Below are positions 8,138 to 17,500 of a stretch of DNA of 64,000 nt, one piece after another (position 1 is the first letter of the stretch; the number at the start of each line of letters is the position of its first letter). The notes under the pieces were generated by a model. That model saw only the letters and a list, made by a program, of their open reading frames with translations, was not told the origin of the DNA and ran no database searches. The stretch is from Streptomyces sp. NBC_00154 (GTDB taxonomy: Bacteria > Actinomycetota > Actinomycetes > Streptomycetales > Streptomycetaceae): the NCBI RefSeq assembly GCF_026342835.1, contig NZ_JAPEMI010000001.1, positions 372,001 through 436,000 on the forward strand, written 5' to 3'. The translations under genes were made by a program, and so were the position numbers.

Positions 8138-10279
8138 TCAGCCGGCCGCCTGCACGGCCCCGTCCCCCTCGCCGGCGTCATCCGCGCCATCGGGCGTCAG
8201 CGGTACCTGCGGCCCGGAGCACTCCCGCAGCCAGCGCCGCAGCACCTCGTGCACCTGCTCGGCTCCCACCAGTTCACCGTCCGGCTCCGCCGATGTGCGA
8301 GAGGCCACCGGGTCCGACATGGAAAAAGGCCAGAGCAGGAACGGCCTCGACTGCCGGCCGCCGAGTCCGCCGTGCGAGCCGATCTGTTCCTCGAAGGCGT
8401 GCACACAGCCCGTGTCCGGGTCGTACATCGAGTTGACCATCACATCGGCGACGTGCGGGAAGGTGTCGGTGCGCCGCACCGCGGCCGCCGCGCCCGGGCC
8501 GAACGGAGCCAGCGGGCCTTCCCCGTCCTTCAGTTCCGACACCGGTATCTCGGCGCCGCCGCGCCCCAGCACGACCGATCCGTGCCGCTCGCTGCGGACC
8601 AGCAGGAAGCCGATGCCCGGGTGGTTGGCGAGGGTGCGGAGCAGCGCTGGGTGGCGGCGGTCGAGCTGTTCGCGAGCCGCGCGTCCGTCGATGTCGGGGA
8701 AGGAGATCAGGCCGAGGTTGCCGGAGGCCAGCACAATCGGGTCCGACGGGGGCCCGGCGTGCTCCGTCGCGCTCTCGTCGACGGGACGGTGCAGGGCGAT
8801 GCGGACCGCGTCACGCGCCTCCGAGGCACTCCTCGTATGCTGCGCCCGGCGCGGCACGGGCAGCCCGCAACCCGCCCGCACCAAGTCCTTGAGCGTCAGC
8901 CCGTACGCCCCCGCAAAGGTCTCGCCCGGGCTCTGTCCGTGGTCGGAGAGCAGCACGATCCGGTAGGTCCGCGGGGTGTGTTCGGCGACCTTGACGATCA
9001 GGGCGAGCGAACGGTCCAGCCGTGCCAGGACCTTCTCCGCGTCCCGGCTGTGCGGCCCGGAGTGGTGCGCGACTTCGTCGTACGCGACCAGGTCGGCGTA
9101 GACGGCGGTGCGCCCGGCGAACATGTCGCCGATGACCGCGGCGACCACCACATCGCGTTCCACGACGGTCGCGAAGGCGCGGATGAAGGGGTAGAGCCCG
9201 CCGCGCTTGATCCGGGGCGTGTCCTTCCTGAGCCTTGTCCTGGTCGACTGGACGATCTCCCGGACGACCTCGGCGACGAACGACAGCGCGGTACGCACCG
9301 CATTGGCCGGGTCGGAGAAGTAGGCGAAGTAACCGGCTCGTGAGCGGCGTCCCTTGCCGCGCCTTGCGGCCATCGACAGCACGAGCGCGAGCTGGTCGGC
9401 GCCGCCGCTGAAGAGATTGCCGCGGCTGGCTCCGTCGAGGGTCAGCAGCCCGCCGTCATGGGTGCGCACGATGGCGCGCCGCTGCAGTTCGAGGGCGCTC
9501 GCCGGTCTGCTGGAGACCATGACGTCGCCGGTCTCCTTCTCGTACCAGCGGAAGGCGGGGATGTCGTAGTTGCTGCCGTGCAGAATGCCCAGCTGGCTGG
9601 CGCCGGTCTGGCTGGACCAGTCGGTGCGCCACGGGGTGAGCCGGTGGCTCGACCGGTCGCCGAGCCAGTGCGCGACGGTGGGCATCAGCCCGTCGGCGGC
9701 GGCCTGCGCGAGGACGTCGTGGCCGACGCCGTCGAGCTGGATGAAGACCGTTCCGGGCGGTCCGCTGCGGCCGCTGTCCGCGCCCCGGCCCGTGCCGGTG
9801 CGACGGCGGCGCCGGTCGGCGAGGCGCGAGAGTCTGCGGCGGTAGGCGTTGTCGTCGCGGACGGCGAGCGCGGTGGACGTCGCGGAGGCAACGGCGGACA
9901 TCACCGCGGCGACGACGACCGCGGTCTCGGGGTTGGCGGCGCCGCGCCCGTCCGGGGTGAGCCGCAGGGCGACCAGCAGCAGCGAGCCGTTGAGGAAGAA
10001 GACCAGCATCCCCAGGACGAGGGCGGGCACGATGAGCAGCGCCCGTACCAGAGCCGGCCAGACCAGTGCGGAGAGCAGACCGAACGCGCCCGCGCCCCAG
10101 GCCGCCGTGAACGCGATCCTGGTGATGCTGTCACCGTTGTCCGACTGGAGCTGGAAGTCCGGCAGAATCGCGGCGAGTACCAGCATCGTGAGGGTCGAGA
10201 CGGCCCACACCACGATCACTCGCATGAGGGCGCTGCCGGCCGTGCGCCATCGCCCGTCACTCACGCCGTCCCACCTCAC
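8138..10279 (-). CDS. Membrane-anchored alkaline-phosphatase/phosphodiesterase-family protein
   Basis: A 713-residue protein. The first about 150 residues contain four hydrophobic segments (for example [20 protein letters not shown]), a region often labelled phage-holin-like in Streptomyces annotations. A basic linker ([11 protein letters not shown]) follows. The C-terminal catalytic domain resembles type I phosphodiesterase/nucleotide pyrophosphatase: [13 protein letters not shown] at its start, [14 protein letters not shown] and [11 protein letters not shown] as metal-ligand motifs. It is probably an integral membrane hydrolase; the substrate is unknown. It lies 35 bp upstream of ligA in the same orientation and may be co-transcribed with it. 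Confidence 0.8.
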   Translation of the reverse strand: MRWDGVSDGRWRTAGSALMRVIVVWAVSTLTMLVLAAILPDFQLQSDNGDSITRIAFTAAWGAGAFGLLSALVWPALVRALLIVPALVLGMLVFFLNGSLLLVALRLTPDGRGAANPETAVVVAAVMSAVASATSTALAVRDDNAYRRRLSRLADRRRRRTGTGRGADSGRSGPPGTVFIQLDGVGHDVLAQAAADGLMPTVAHWLGDRSSHRLTPWRTDWSSQTGASQLGILHGSNYDIPAFRWYEKETGDVMVSSRPASALELQRRAIVRTHDGGLLTLDGASRGNLFSGGADQLALVLSMAARRGKGRRSRAGYFAYFSDPANAVRTALSFVAEVVREIVQSTRTRLRKDTPRIKRGGLYPFIRAFATVVERDVVVAAVIGDMFAGRTAVYADLVAYDEVAHHSGPHSRDAEKVLARLDRSLALIVKVAEHTPRTYRIVLLSDHGQSPGETFAGAYGLTLKDLVRAGCGLPVPRRAQHTRSASEARDAVRIALHRPVDESATEHAGPPSDPIVLASGNLGLISFPDIDGRAAREQLDRRHPALLRTLANHPGIGFLLVRSERHGSVVLGRGGAEIPVSELKDGEGPLAPFGPGAAAAVRRTDTFPHVADVMVNSMYDPDTGCVHAFEEQIGSHGGLGGRQSRPFLLWPFSMSDPVASRTSAEPDGELVGAEQVHEVLRRWLRECSGPQVPLTPDGADDAGEGDGAVQAAG

Positions 10280-10360
10280 ACGTCCGGGCCGCCTTGCTGC
10301 TGAGTGCCCGGTCCCAGCCTTTCACAGGGGGCTCGTGCGGCGTGGGGCTCCGGGTGGCGG

Positions 10361-10774
10361 TCAGCAGCCGTCGTAACCGGCGGTCGGCATGGAGAGCCTG
10401 CGGTGCACGCTCGCCTTCGTGCGGCTGCTGTACGACGGCTCGTCGAGACCGGCGAACTCCAGCCGTACGCCGCGCCGCTCGCACTCCGCGGCGAACTGCG
10501 GCACCGACGTCAGTGCCCGGGCGAGGACCCGGTCGTTGGGAGCCACGAACAGTTCGATGTCGCCGCCATCGACATCCGCCCACAGTGCGTGGTGGTCGGG
10601 GCGCAGGCCGTAGAAACGCAGCTCTCGCGTGACGACATAGCCCTTGTCCGCGGCCCACCGGGCGCACATGGCCTGCTGGCTGCGGGTGTCCACGAGGAAC
10701 GGGTCGCTGTCGAGCTCCTCGAGCGGTGTGAGACTGGCGATCGCCGCCACCCGTACGTCCCGTACGTCCCCCAT
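10361..10774 (-). CDS. Conserved hypothetical protein
   Basis: A 137-residue soluble protein that I do not recognise. It has the composition and codon bias of a real gene, a MGDVRDVRVAAIASL start and an ordered region around FYGLRPDHHALWADVDGGDIELFVAPND. There is no signal peptide or membrane helix. The 86-base gap to the phosphatase-family gene downstream allows co-transcription. Confidence 0.65.
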   Translation of the reverse strand: MGDVRDVRVAAIASLTPLEELDSDPFLVDTRSQQAMCARWAADKGYVVTRELRFYGLRPDHHALWADVDGGDIELFVAPNDRVLARALTSVPQFAAECERRGVRLEFAGLDEPSYSSRTKASVHRRLSMPTAGYDGC

Positions 10775-10874
10775 GGGCGTTCCCCCCCGTGCTAGGCGTA
10801 CCGGCGACCCTACCTCTCCGGCACTCGTACAAAAAGGCGCATGTCAGGACGGGAGGCGTACGGGCCGGAGCGCG

Positions 10875-10918
10875 CCGCCGCCCCCGCGCCGGGGCGGAGC
10901 CCGGAGCGGGGGCGGTGG
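10875..10918 (-). terminator. Hairpin terminator of the aldehyde dehydrogenase operon
   Basis: A GC-rich 13-bp stem (10875-10887 with 10906-10918, one wobble-compatible position) 13 bases after the aldehyde dehydrogenase stop. Confidence 0.55.
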
Positions 10919-10930
10919 GAGAAGCAGGTG

Positions 10931-12370
10931 TCAGAGCGACGTCATGACGTGCTTGATGCGCGTGTAGTCCTCGAAGCCGTACGCGGAGAGGTCCTTGCCG
11001 TAGCCCGACTTCTTGAATCCGCCGTGCGGCATCTCGGCGACGAGCGCCATGTGCGTGTTGATCCACACGCAGCCGAAGTCGAGGTTCTTGGACATCCGCA
11101 TCGCCCGTGCGTGGTCCTTGGTCCATACGGAGGAGGCGAGGGCGTAGTCGACGCCGTTGGCGTACGCGACCGCCTGGGCCTCGTCGGTGAACGACTGGAC
11201 AGTCATGACGGGGCCGAAGACCTCGTTCTGGATGATCTCGTCGTCCTGGCGCAGACCGGAGACGACGGTCGGGGCGTAGAAGTAGCCCTTGTCGCCGACC
11301 CGGTGGCCGCCCGCCTCCACCCTGGCGTGCTCCGGGAGCCGGTCGATGAAGCCGCTGACCTGGGCGAGCTGACCTGCGTTGTTGAGCGGGCCGTACAGCA
11401 CGTCCTCGTCGTCCGGCTGCCCCGTCTTCGTGTCGGCGGCGGCCTTGGCGAGCGCGGTGACGAACTCGTCGTGGACCGACTCGTGGACGAGGACGCGGGT
11501 CGCAGCCGTGCAGTCCTGACCGGCGTTGAAGAAGCCGCCGACGATCAGGTCCTCGACCGCCTTCTCCAGGTCCGCGTCCTCGAAGACGACGGCCGGGGCC
11601 TTGCCGCCGAGCTCCAGGTGGACCCGCTTGACGTCCTTGGCCGCGCTCTGCGCGACCTGGATGCCGGCCCGGACGGAACCGGTGATGGAGGCCATCGCCG
11701 GGGTCGGGTGCTCGACCATCAGCCGGCCGGTCTCACGGTCGCCGCAGATGACGTTGAAGATGCCGCGGGGCAGCTCCAGCGCCTCCAGCACGCCGCCGAT
11801 GATCTCGGCGATCAGCACGGTGGAGGCCGGGGTGGTGTCCGAGGGCTTGAGTACCACGGCGTTGCCTGCGGCGAGCGCGGGTGCGAACTTCCAGACCGCC
11901 ATCAGGAGCGGGTAGTTCCACGGAGCGACCTGCGCGCAGACACCGACCGGCTCGCGGCGGATGATCGAGGTCATCCCTTCCATGTACTCGCCGGCCGAGC
12001 GGCCTTCGAGCATCCGCGCCGCACCCGCGAAGAAGCGGACCTGGTCGATGGCCGGGGCCAGTTCCTCGCTGCGGGTGAGGTGGAGCGGCTTGCCGGTGTC
12101 CCGGCTCTCCGCCGCCACCAGCTCGTCGGCCCGCTCCTCCATCGCGTCGGCGATCTTCAGCAGGGCCAACTGTCGTACGGAGGGGGTGGTATCGCGCCAG
12201 ACGGGGAACGCGGCGGCGGCGGCCGCCATCGCCGCGTCGACGTCCGCGGCACCGGAGAGCGGGGAGGTGGCGTAGACATCGCCGGTGCTGGGGTCCACGA
12301 CATCGAGCGTGCGGCCGTCCGAGGCGTCGGCGAAGGCGCCGTCGATGTAATTGCGGAACGTGGTGCTCAT
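10931..12370 (-). CDS. Gamma-aminobutyraldehyde dehydrogenase-like aldehyde dehydrogenase
   Basis: A 479-residue NAD(P)+-dependent aldehyde dehydrogenase. The fold is complete: APWNYPLLMAVWKFAPAL (cofactor entry), HLELGGKAPAVVFEDAD (general-base Glu) and FFNAGQDCTAATRVLV (nucleophile Cys). The sequence resembles enzymes that oxidise gamma-aminobutyraldehyde or betaine aldehyde in putrescine and polyamine breakdown. The ATG at 12370 has a purine-rich site upstream. It ends a three-gene operon after the SnoaL-like protein and the NCS1 permease, with a PucR activator divergent, so the substrate is probably an amine or nitrogen compound imported by the permease. Confidence 0.85.
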   Translation of the reverse strand: MSTTFRNYIDGAFADASDGRTLDVVDPSTGDVYATSPLSGAADVDAAMAAAAAAFPVWRDTTPSVRQLALLKIADAMEERADELVAAESRDTGKPLHLTRSEELAPAIDQVRFFAGAARMLEGRSAGEYMEGMTSIIRREPVGVCAQVAPWNYPLLMAVWKFAPALAAGNAVVLKPSDTTPASTVLIAEIIGGVLEALELPRGIFNVICGDRETGRLMVEHPTPAMASITGSVRAGIQVAQSAAKDVKRVHLELGGKAPAVVFEDADLEKAVEDLIVGGFFNAGQDCTAATRVLVHESVHDEFVTALAKAAADTKTGQPDDEDVLYGPLNNAGQLAQVSGFIDRLPEHARVEAGGHRVGDKGYFYAPTVVSGLRQDDEIIQNEVFGPVMTVQSFTDEAQAVAYANGVDYALASSVWTKDHARAMRMSKNLDFGCVWINTHMALVAEMPHGGFKKSGYGKDLSAYGFEDYTRIKHVMTSL

Positions 12371-12447
12371 GGAACCGGTCTCTCTCGTGGTCGGTCGGCG
12401 TTCGCGGGTACGCCCCCGGTCGGGCGGCCGCACCCGTGAACGCCTCG

Positions 12448-12858
12448 TCAGGCGGTGGTGCGGGCGGACAGGTGCTCGTGGACGGCGGGCCAGCTGCCGT
12501 CCTCGGCGCGGGCGAAGACGATCGTCTCCCGCTCGTGGACGGTCTCCTCGCCGGCCCGGGTGGCGATCCTGGTCTCGACGTCGTGGCTGAATACGGCAGT
12601 GGAGCCGAGGTGCTGGATCAGCTGTCCGGTGGAGGTGCAGCCCAGGATCCGGAAGTCGTCCTCGGCCACCCACTGCTGCCACAGCGCGCGGTACTCGGCC
12701 GTGGAGGCGAGCCGCTGCGGCGTGGAGTGGAAGACGAAGGTGGCGTCCGGGGCGAAGGAACCGAAGTAGTCGTCGATGCGCCCCTCGGCGAAGGCCGCGA
12801 CGAGCGCATCGGCGGCGGCCTGGATCTCCTGGACGGGGGTGCTCTCGGACGTGCTCAT
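12448..12858 (-). CDS. SnoaL-like / NTF2-fold protein
   Basis: A 136-residue single-domain protein. The pattern AAADALVAAFAEGRIDDYFG followed by FAPDATFVFHSTP and a C-terminal VHERETIVFARAEDGSW is typical of the SnoaL/DUF4440 NTF2-like fold. These small alpha+beta cone proteins bind or transform small molecules. It lies between the permease and the dehydrogenase genes, so a role in the same amine pathway is likely, but the reaction is unknown. Confidence 0.78.
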   Translation of the reverse strand: MSTSESTPVQEIQAAADALVAAFAEGRIDDYFGSFAPDATFVFHSTPQRLASTAEYRALWQQWVAEDDFRILGCTSTGQLIQHLGSTAVFSHDVETRIATRAGEETVHERETIVFARAEDGSWPAVHEHLSARTTA

Positions 12859-12890
12859 GGGTGGCTCCTGGTTACGGGCGGGGTGGGCGC

Positions 12891-14429
12891 TCAGTGAGCG
12901 GCGGCGGGTTCGGCGGCGAGGGGCTCCTCCGGACCGCCGGTGATCGGCGGGACCTCGGTGTCCGACGCCCGGACGAGCCGGGGTCCGTCCGGGCCGTACA
13001 CCCCGCGCGGCTCCGGGAACAGGGTGAGCAGGGCGAGGTAGAGCACGGCTGCCAGGGCGAGGCCGACCGGCAGGGAGATGTCCGCGCCGTTCGCCAGGTT
13101 GCCGAGCGGGCCGACGAACTGGCCGGGCAGGTTGGTGAAGAGGAGCGCCACGACGGCGGAGATGACCCAGGTGGACATTCCGCGCCAGTTCCACCCGTGG
13201 TTGAACCAGTAGCGTCCACCGATCTGGCGGCGGTTGAAGACCTGCAGGGCGTCCGCGTCGTACCAGCCGCGCCGGGTGAGGTAGCCGAGAGCCATGACGA
13301 TCATCCACGGGGCCGTGCACGTGATGATCAGGGTGGCGAAGGTGGAGATGGACTGCGCGAGGTTGAGCGCGAACCGGCCGACGAAGATGAAGGCGATCGA
13401 CAGGGCCCCGATGAAGAACGTCGACTGGACCCGGCTGAAGCGCGTGAACACGCTGGAGACGTCGAGCCCGGTGCCGTACAGCGCGGTCGTGCCGGTGGAG
13501 AGGCCGCCGATCAGGGCGATCAGGCAGAGCGGCAGGAAGTACCACCCGGGCGAGATGGCGAGCAGTCCGCCGACGTAGTTGGGGGCGGCCGGGTCGACGT
13601 ACTTCGCGGCCTTGGCGGCGATGATCGACGCGGTGGCCAGGCCGAAGAGGAACGGCAGCAGGGTGGCGATCTGGGCGAGGAACGCGGCGCCGATGACCCG
13701 GCGGCGCGGCGTAGCGGTCGGGATGTAGCGGGACCAGTCGCCGAGGAAGGCGCCGAACGAGACCGGGTTGGACAGGACGATCAGCGCGGAGCCGATGAAG
13801 GCCGGCCAGAAGAGCGGGTCGGCGGTCGAAGCGAAGGCTCCCGCGTACCCCGGGTCGAAGTCTCCGGCGAAGGCGAAGGCGCCCAGGACGAACAGCGCCG
13901 AGGCCGCGACGACCGCGATCTTGTTGACCAGCAGCATGAACCGGAAGCCGTAGACGCAGACGACGAGCACCAGTCCGGCGAAGATCGCGTAGGCGACGCC
14001 GTAGCTCACATCGGACTCGGGGAGACCGGCGAGCCGGTGGGCTCCGCCGACGAGTGCGTCACCGGAGGACCACACGGAGATCGAGAAGAACGCGACCGCG
14101 GTGAGCAGCGAAAGGAACGAGCCGACGATCCTGCCGTGCACGCCCAGGTGGGCGGAGGAGGAGACGGCGTTGTTGGTGCCGTTGGTCGGGCCGAAGAGTG
14201 CCATCGGGGCGAGCAGCAGGGCGCCGACGAGCAGCCCCAGCACGGTTGCCGCCAGGCCCTGCCAGAAGGAGAGCCCGAAGAGGATCGGGAACGCACCGAG
14301 CACACAGGTTGCGAAGGTGTTGGCGCCGCCGAAGGCCAGCCGGAAGAGGTCGAGGGGGCGGGCGGTGCGGTCCGCTTCGGGTATTCGCTCGACCCCGTTG
14401 GTCTCGACTTCGGTGATCGAGGAAGTCAC
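12891..14429 (-). CDS. NCS1-family permease (purine/cytosine/amine type)
   Basis: A 512-residue integral membrane protein with about 12 helices. The early GGANTFATCVLGAFPILFGL, the GPTNGTNNAV loop and the SNPVSFGAFLGDWSRYIP segment are NCS1 signatures. NCS1 proteins import purines, pyrimidines, hydantoins or related nitrogen compounds with Na+ or H+. The GTG at 14429 has GGAG five bases upstream. It is the first gene of the operon and divergent from pucR-like 14534, which suggests control by that activator. Confidence 0.85.
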   Translation of the reverse strand: MTSSITEVETNGVERIPEADRTARPLDLFRLAFGGANTFATCVLGAFPILFGLSFWQGLAATVLGLLVGALLLAPMALFGPTNGTNNAVSSSAHLGVHGRIVGSFLSLLTAVAFFSISVWSSGDALVGGAHRLAGLPESDVSYGVAYAIFAGLVLVVCVYGFRFMLLVNKIAVVAASALFVLGAFAFAGDFDPGYAGAFASTADPLFWPAFIGSALIVLSNPVSFGAFLGDWSRYIPTATPRRRVIGAAFLAQIATLLPFLFGLATASIIAAKAAKYVDPAAPNYVGGLLAISPGWYFLPLCLIALIGGLSTGTTALYGTGLDVSSVFTRFSRVQSTFFIGALSIAFIFVGRFALNLAQSISTFATLIITCTAPWMIVMALGYLTRRGWYDADALQVFNRRQIGGRYWFNHGWNWRGMSTWVISAVVALLFTNLPGQFVGPLGNLANGADISLPVGLALAAVLYLALLTLFPEPRGVYGPDGPRLVRASDTEVPPITGGPEEPLAAEPAAAH

Positions 14430-14500
14430 GGACGCTCCACCTACTGTTCATGCACGGGGACTGGTCCCTCAGTCTGTGGTGCCCGAACTGCGGGCGGCAA

Positions 14501-14515
14501 TTGTGAAAGTCACAA
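14501..14515. promoter_or_regulatory. Palindrome between NCS1 permease and PucR regulator
   Basis: TTGTGAAAGTCACAA is a perfect 6-bp inverted repeat with a 3-bp centre. It lies 18 bases before the PucR GTG and 71 bases before the permease GTG. Its position in a divergent control region makes it a candidate operator for the PucR protein; this is inference. Confidence 0.4.
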
Positions 14516-14533
14516 AGGGATACCCTGTTATCT

Positions 14534-15985
14534 GTGGCCAGCGACAAACTCACCGTTGAGGATCTTCTCTCCTACCCCGCTCTCCAGCTCACTGTGAAGG
14601 CGGGCAGCAGCGGTCTGGGCCGCTCGGTCTCCTGGGCGCACGCGAGCGAGCTGGACGATCCGACGCCCTGGCTCCTCGGCGCCGAGGTGATCATGACGAC
14701 GGGCCTGGCGATCCCGCGCAACGCCGCCGGGCAGCGCGCGTATCTGGAGCGGCTCGACGACGCCGGGGTGTCCGCGCTGGCCCTCTCGGCGCAGCTGCAC
14801 ATGCCCCCACTGCACGACGCCTTCTTCCGGGCCGCCGAGGAACGGGGCTTCCCGATCCTCGAGGTGCCGCTCGCCGTCCCGTTCATCGCGGTGTCCCAGG
14901 AGGTCGCCGCATCGGTCCAGGAGGACGCCCGGCACCGGCTCGGCGCCCAGCTGCAGGTTTTCGGTTCGCTGCGCTGGCTGGTCGCCGAGGACCTCGACAC
15001 GCCGACACTGCTGCGCCGCCTCGAACGCCTCTCGGGTTACGACGTCTACCTCTGTACGCCGCAGGGACGCCCTCTCCTGCCCGGCGTGCCCGTGCCCGAT
15101 CCGGGCGTCCTGCCCGCCTCCGTCGATGCTCCGCCGACCGTGCCCGGCGGGTTCGTGCTGCCCGTTCCGGCGCCCGGCGGCCCGGCCGGGTTCCTCGTCG
15201 CCTACGAACGGGAGGGCGCCCAGCCGGCCGGGCTCGCCGTCGTCCAGCACATCGCCACGGTGGCGGCCCTGCGGGTGGCGATGGTGCGCAACGAACGCGA
15301 GACGCTGCGCCGGGAGGGCGCGGAGACCCTCGCCGAGCTGCTGCAGGAGGTCCTCGACCCGGAAGCGGCCCGGCGCAGGCTCGCCCGGCACGCGATCGAG
15401 GGCGACACCGTGCTGATCGTGGTCCGCCGGACCACGGACGAGGCGCTGCTGCGGTGTCTTCAGGAGCATCCGCATCTCCTGCTCACCCGGGGCGAGGACC
15501 GCTATGTGCTGGGTGCGCCGCAGCTGGCCGACCGGATCGGTGAACTGCCGGACGTGGCGGCGGGGATGAGCCGCCCGTTCCTGCCGGGTGCCGCGCTGCG
15601 GGTGGCGCAGCGCGAAGCGCTCTGGGCGGTCTCGAAGGCCGTCGAGTCGGGCCGCCCGGTGATCCGTTACGGGGACGACTCGATGGGCCGCTGGCTGCCC
15701 GACGACCCGGCGGTGCTGACCGCGCTGGTCGAGCATGTTCTCGGCGCGGTCCTGCGTTACGACGAGGCGCACGACTCGCAGCTGCTGGTCTCCGCCCGCA
15801 CCTGGATGGAGCGCGACCGCCGCACGGATGCGGCGGCGGCCGCCCTCCACATCCACCCGAACACCCTCACGTACCGGCTGCGGCGGTTCGGCGCGCTGAC
15901 CGACCGCGATCTGGCGTCGACGGGAGCGCTGGCGGAGGTGTGGCTGGCGATCCAGGCGGCAGGGGCGCTGGGGCTCACGGACTGA
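14534..15985 (+). CDS. PucR-family transcriptional regulator
   Basis: A 483-residue regulator. The N-terminal PucR domain (about 8-125; LTVEDLLSYPALQLTVKAG, TPWLLGAEVIMTTGL) precedes a GGDEF-like middle region. A C-terminal helix-turn-helix follows (about 430-470; HPNTLTYRLRRFGALTD). This family activates purine, amine or other nitrogen catabolic genes in response to ligands. The GTG start is about 100 bp from the divergent permease operon, its most likely target. Confidence 0.88.
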   Translation: MASDKLTVEDLLSYPALQLTVKAGSSGLGRSVSWAHASELDDPTPWLLGAEVIMTTGLAIPRNAAGQRAYLERLDDAGVSALALSAQLHMPPLHDAFFRAAEERGFPILEVPLAVPFIAVSQEVAASVQEDARHRLGAQLQVFGSLRWLVAEDLDTPTLLRRLERLSGYDVYLCTPQGRPLLPGVPVPDPGVLPASVDAPPTVPGGFVLPVPAPGGPAGFLVAYEREGAQPAGLAVVQHIATVAALRVAMVRNERETLRREGAETLAELLQEVLDPEAARRRLARHAIEGDTVLIVVRRTTDEALLRCLQEHPHLLLTRGEDRYVLGAPQLADRIGELPDVAAGMSRPFLPGAALRVAQREALWAVSKAVESGRPVIRYGDDSMGRWLPDDPAVLTALVEHVLGAVLRYDEAHDSQLLVSARTWMERDRRTDAAAAALHIHPNTLTYRLRRFGALTDRDLASTGALAEVWLAIQAAGALGLTD

Positions 15986-16100
15986 GATCTCCGTGTCGCC
16001 GGGCACAGCCGCGGCCGGACGCGCCCGGTCGCCTGTCCGGCTCCGGCATTACGCTCATGGCCAGGACCGGACAGCGGGAACCACGGGCGAGGAGGCAGCG

Positions 16101-16883
16101 GTGCCGGTGGAAGTCACCTGGTGGGGTCATGCCACCTGCACCATCGAGGACTCCGGAGTCCGTGTCCTGACCGACCCCCTCTTCATGCGCCGCCTCGCCC
16201 ACCTGCGCCGCCGCCGCGGCGCGCTCCCGGGCCCCGAGGCCACCGTCGCCGATGTCGTCCTCATCTCCCATCTGCACTCCGACCATCTGCATCTGCCGTC
16301 GCTGGCCCGCCTCGCGCCCGGCAGCCGGCTGATCGTGCCGCTCGGCGCCGTCCGTTCCGTACCGGGGCTGCGGATGCTGCGCCGGGTGCGCGGGCTGCGG
16401 ATCACCGAGGTGGCGGCCGGAGACGAGGTGCGGGTCGGCGGCGTGCGGGTACGGGCAGTCCCCGCGCAGCACGACGGGCGGCGGCTGCCGGTGGGCCCGC
16501 ACCGTTCGCCCGCGCTGGGCTTCGTCGTCGAGGGCGAGGCGCGCACGTACTTCGCCGGGGACACCGGGCTGTTCGACGAGATGGCGGAGGCGGTCGGCCC
16601 CGTGGACGTGGCACTGCTGCCGGTCGGCGGCTGGGGCCCGTATCTGGGTCACAGCCATCTGGACGCGGGCCGCGCCGCCCAGGCCCTGGCCCGGCTGGCA
16701 CCGAGATCGGCCGTGCCGGTGCACTACGGCACGTACTGGCCGATCGGGATGGACGGGGTCCGGCCACACGAGTTCCACTCACCGGGCGACGAGTTCGTCC
16801 GTCAGGCGGCTCTGCTGGCACCGGACGTCACGGTGCACCGGCTTGCCCACGGCGAGCATGTGCGGCCGGAGGCCGCCAGGTGA
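16101..16883 (+). CDS. UlaG-like metallo-beta-lactamase-fold hydrolase
   Basis: A 260-residue hydrolase. The zinc motif is ISHLHSDHLH (H57, H59, D61, H62), with YFAGDTGLFD supplying a further ligand. The N-terminal WWGHATCTIE is typical of UlaG/RNase Z-like proteins acting on lactones or other small molecules. The GTG at 16101 has GAGGAGG upstream. Its stop overlaps the DedA start (GTGA), so the two are translationally coupled. Confidence 0.85.
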   Translation: MPVEVTWWGHATCTIEDSGVRVLTDPLFMRRLAHLRRRRGALPGPEATVADVVLISHLHSDHLHLPSLARLAPGSRLIVPLGAVRSVPGLRMLRRVRGLRITEVAAGDEVRVGGVRVRAVPAQHDGRRLPVGPHRSPALGFVVEGEARTYFAGDTGLFDEMAEAVGPVDVALLPVGGWGPYLGHSHLDAGRAAQALARLAPRSAVPVHYGTYWPIGMDGVRPHEFHSPGDEFVRQAALLAPDVTVHRLAHGEHVRPEAAR

Positions 16884-17500
16884 TCCAGGAGGTCGTGGGG
16901 CAGCTGCCCCCTGAGTCGACACAGCAGGCCGTCGGCTATCCGTCCCTGTTTCTCTTGGTGGCGCTGGGTGCTCTGGTGCCGGTGGTGCCGACCGGGGCGC
17001 TGGTGAGTTCGGCGGCCGTGGTGGCGTTCCACCAGACGGACCCGTTCGCGCTGCTGGTGGTGTTCGGGGTGGCGTCCTTGGCGGCGTTCCTCGGGGACAT
17101 CTGTCTGTACTGGCTGGGGCAGCGCGGGGTGCGGTCCAGGAACGGTTCGAAGTGGCTGCAGGCGATCAGCGACCGGGCGGCGCCGGAGCGCCTGGCCCAG
17201 GCGCAGCAGAAGCTGGACGAGCACGGTTCGGTGGTGCTCGTGCTGTCGCGGCTGGTGCCGGCCGGGCGAATTCCGGTGATGCTGGCGTGCCTGCTGGGCC
17301 GGATGCCGATACGCCGGTTCGCCCGGGGGGATGTGCCGGCCTGTCTGGCGTGGGCGGCGACGTATCAGCTGATCGGCATTCTGGGCGGTTCGCTGTTCCC
17401 CGAGCCGTGGCAGGGCGTGGTCGCGGCGGTCGGCCTGACCCTGCTGATCAGCGGGGCGCCCGCGGTGTGGCGCAGGGCGCGGGCCCGGTTCAGCCGCTGA
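16880..17500 (+). CDS. DedA-family membrane protein
   Basis: A 206-residue protein with four or five hydrophobic helices. The DedA/SNARE-associated core is GDICLYWLGQRG followed by LVLSRLVPAGRIPVMLACL, with the conserved Arg and Pro of the second half. DedA proteins are linked to lipid-carrier flipping and membrane homeostasis. The start codon overlaps the hydrolase stop. Its last 11 bases overlap the 3' end of the convergent gene at 17490. Confidence 0.84.
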   Translation: MIQEVVGQLPPESTQQAVGYPSLFLLVALGALVPVVPTGALVSSAAVVAFHQTDPFALLVVFGVASLAAFLGDICLYWLGQRGVRSRNGSKWLQAISDRAAPERLAQAQQKLDEHGSVVLVLSRLVPAGRIPVMLACLLGRMPIRRFARGDVPACLAWAATYQLIGILGGSLFPEPWQGVVAAVGLTLLISGAPAVWRRARARFSR

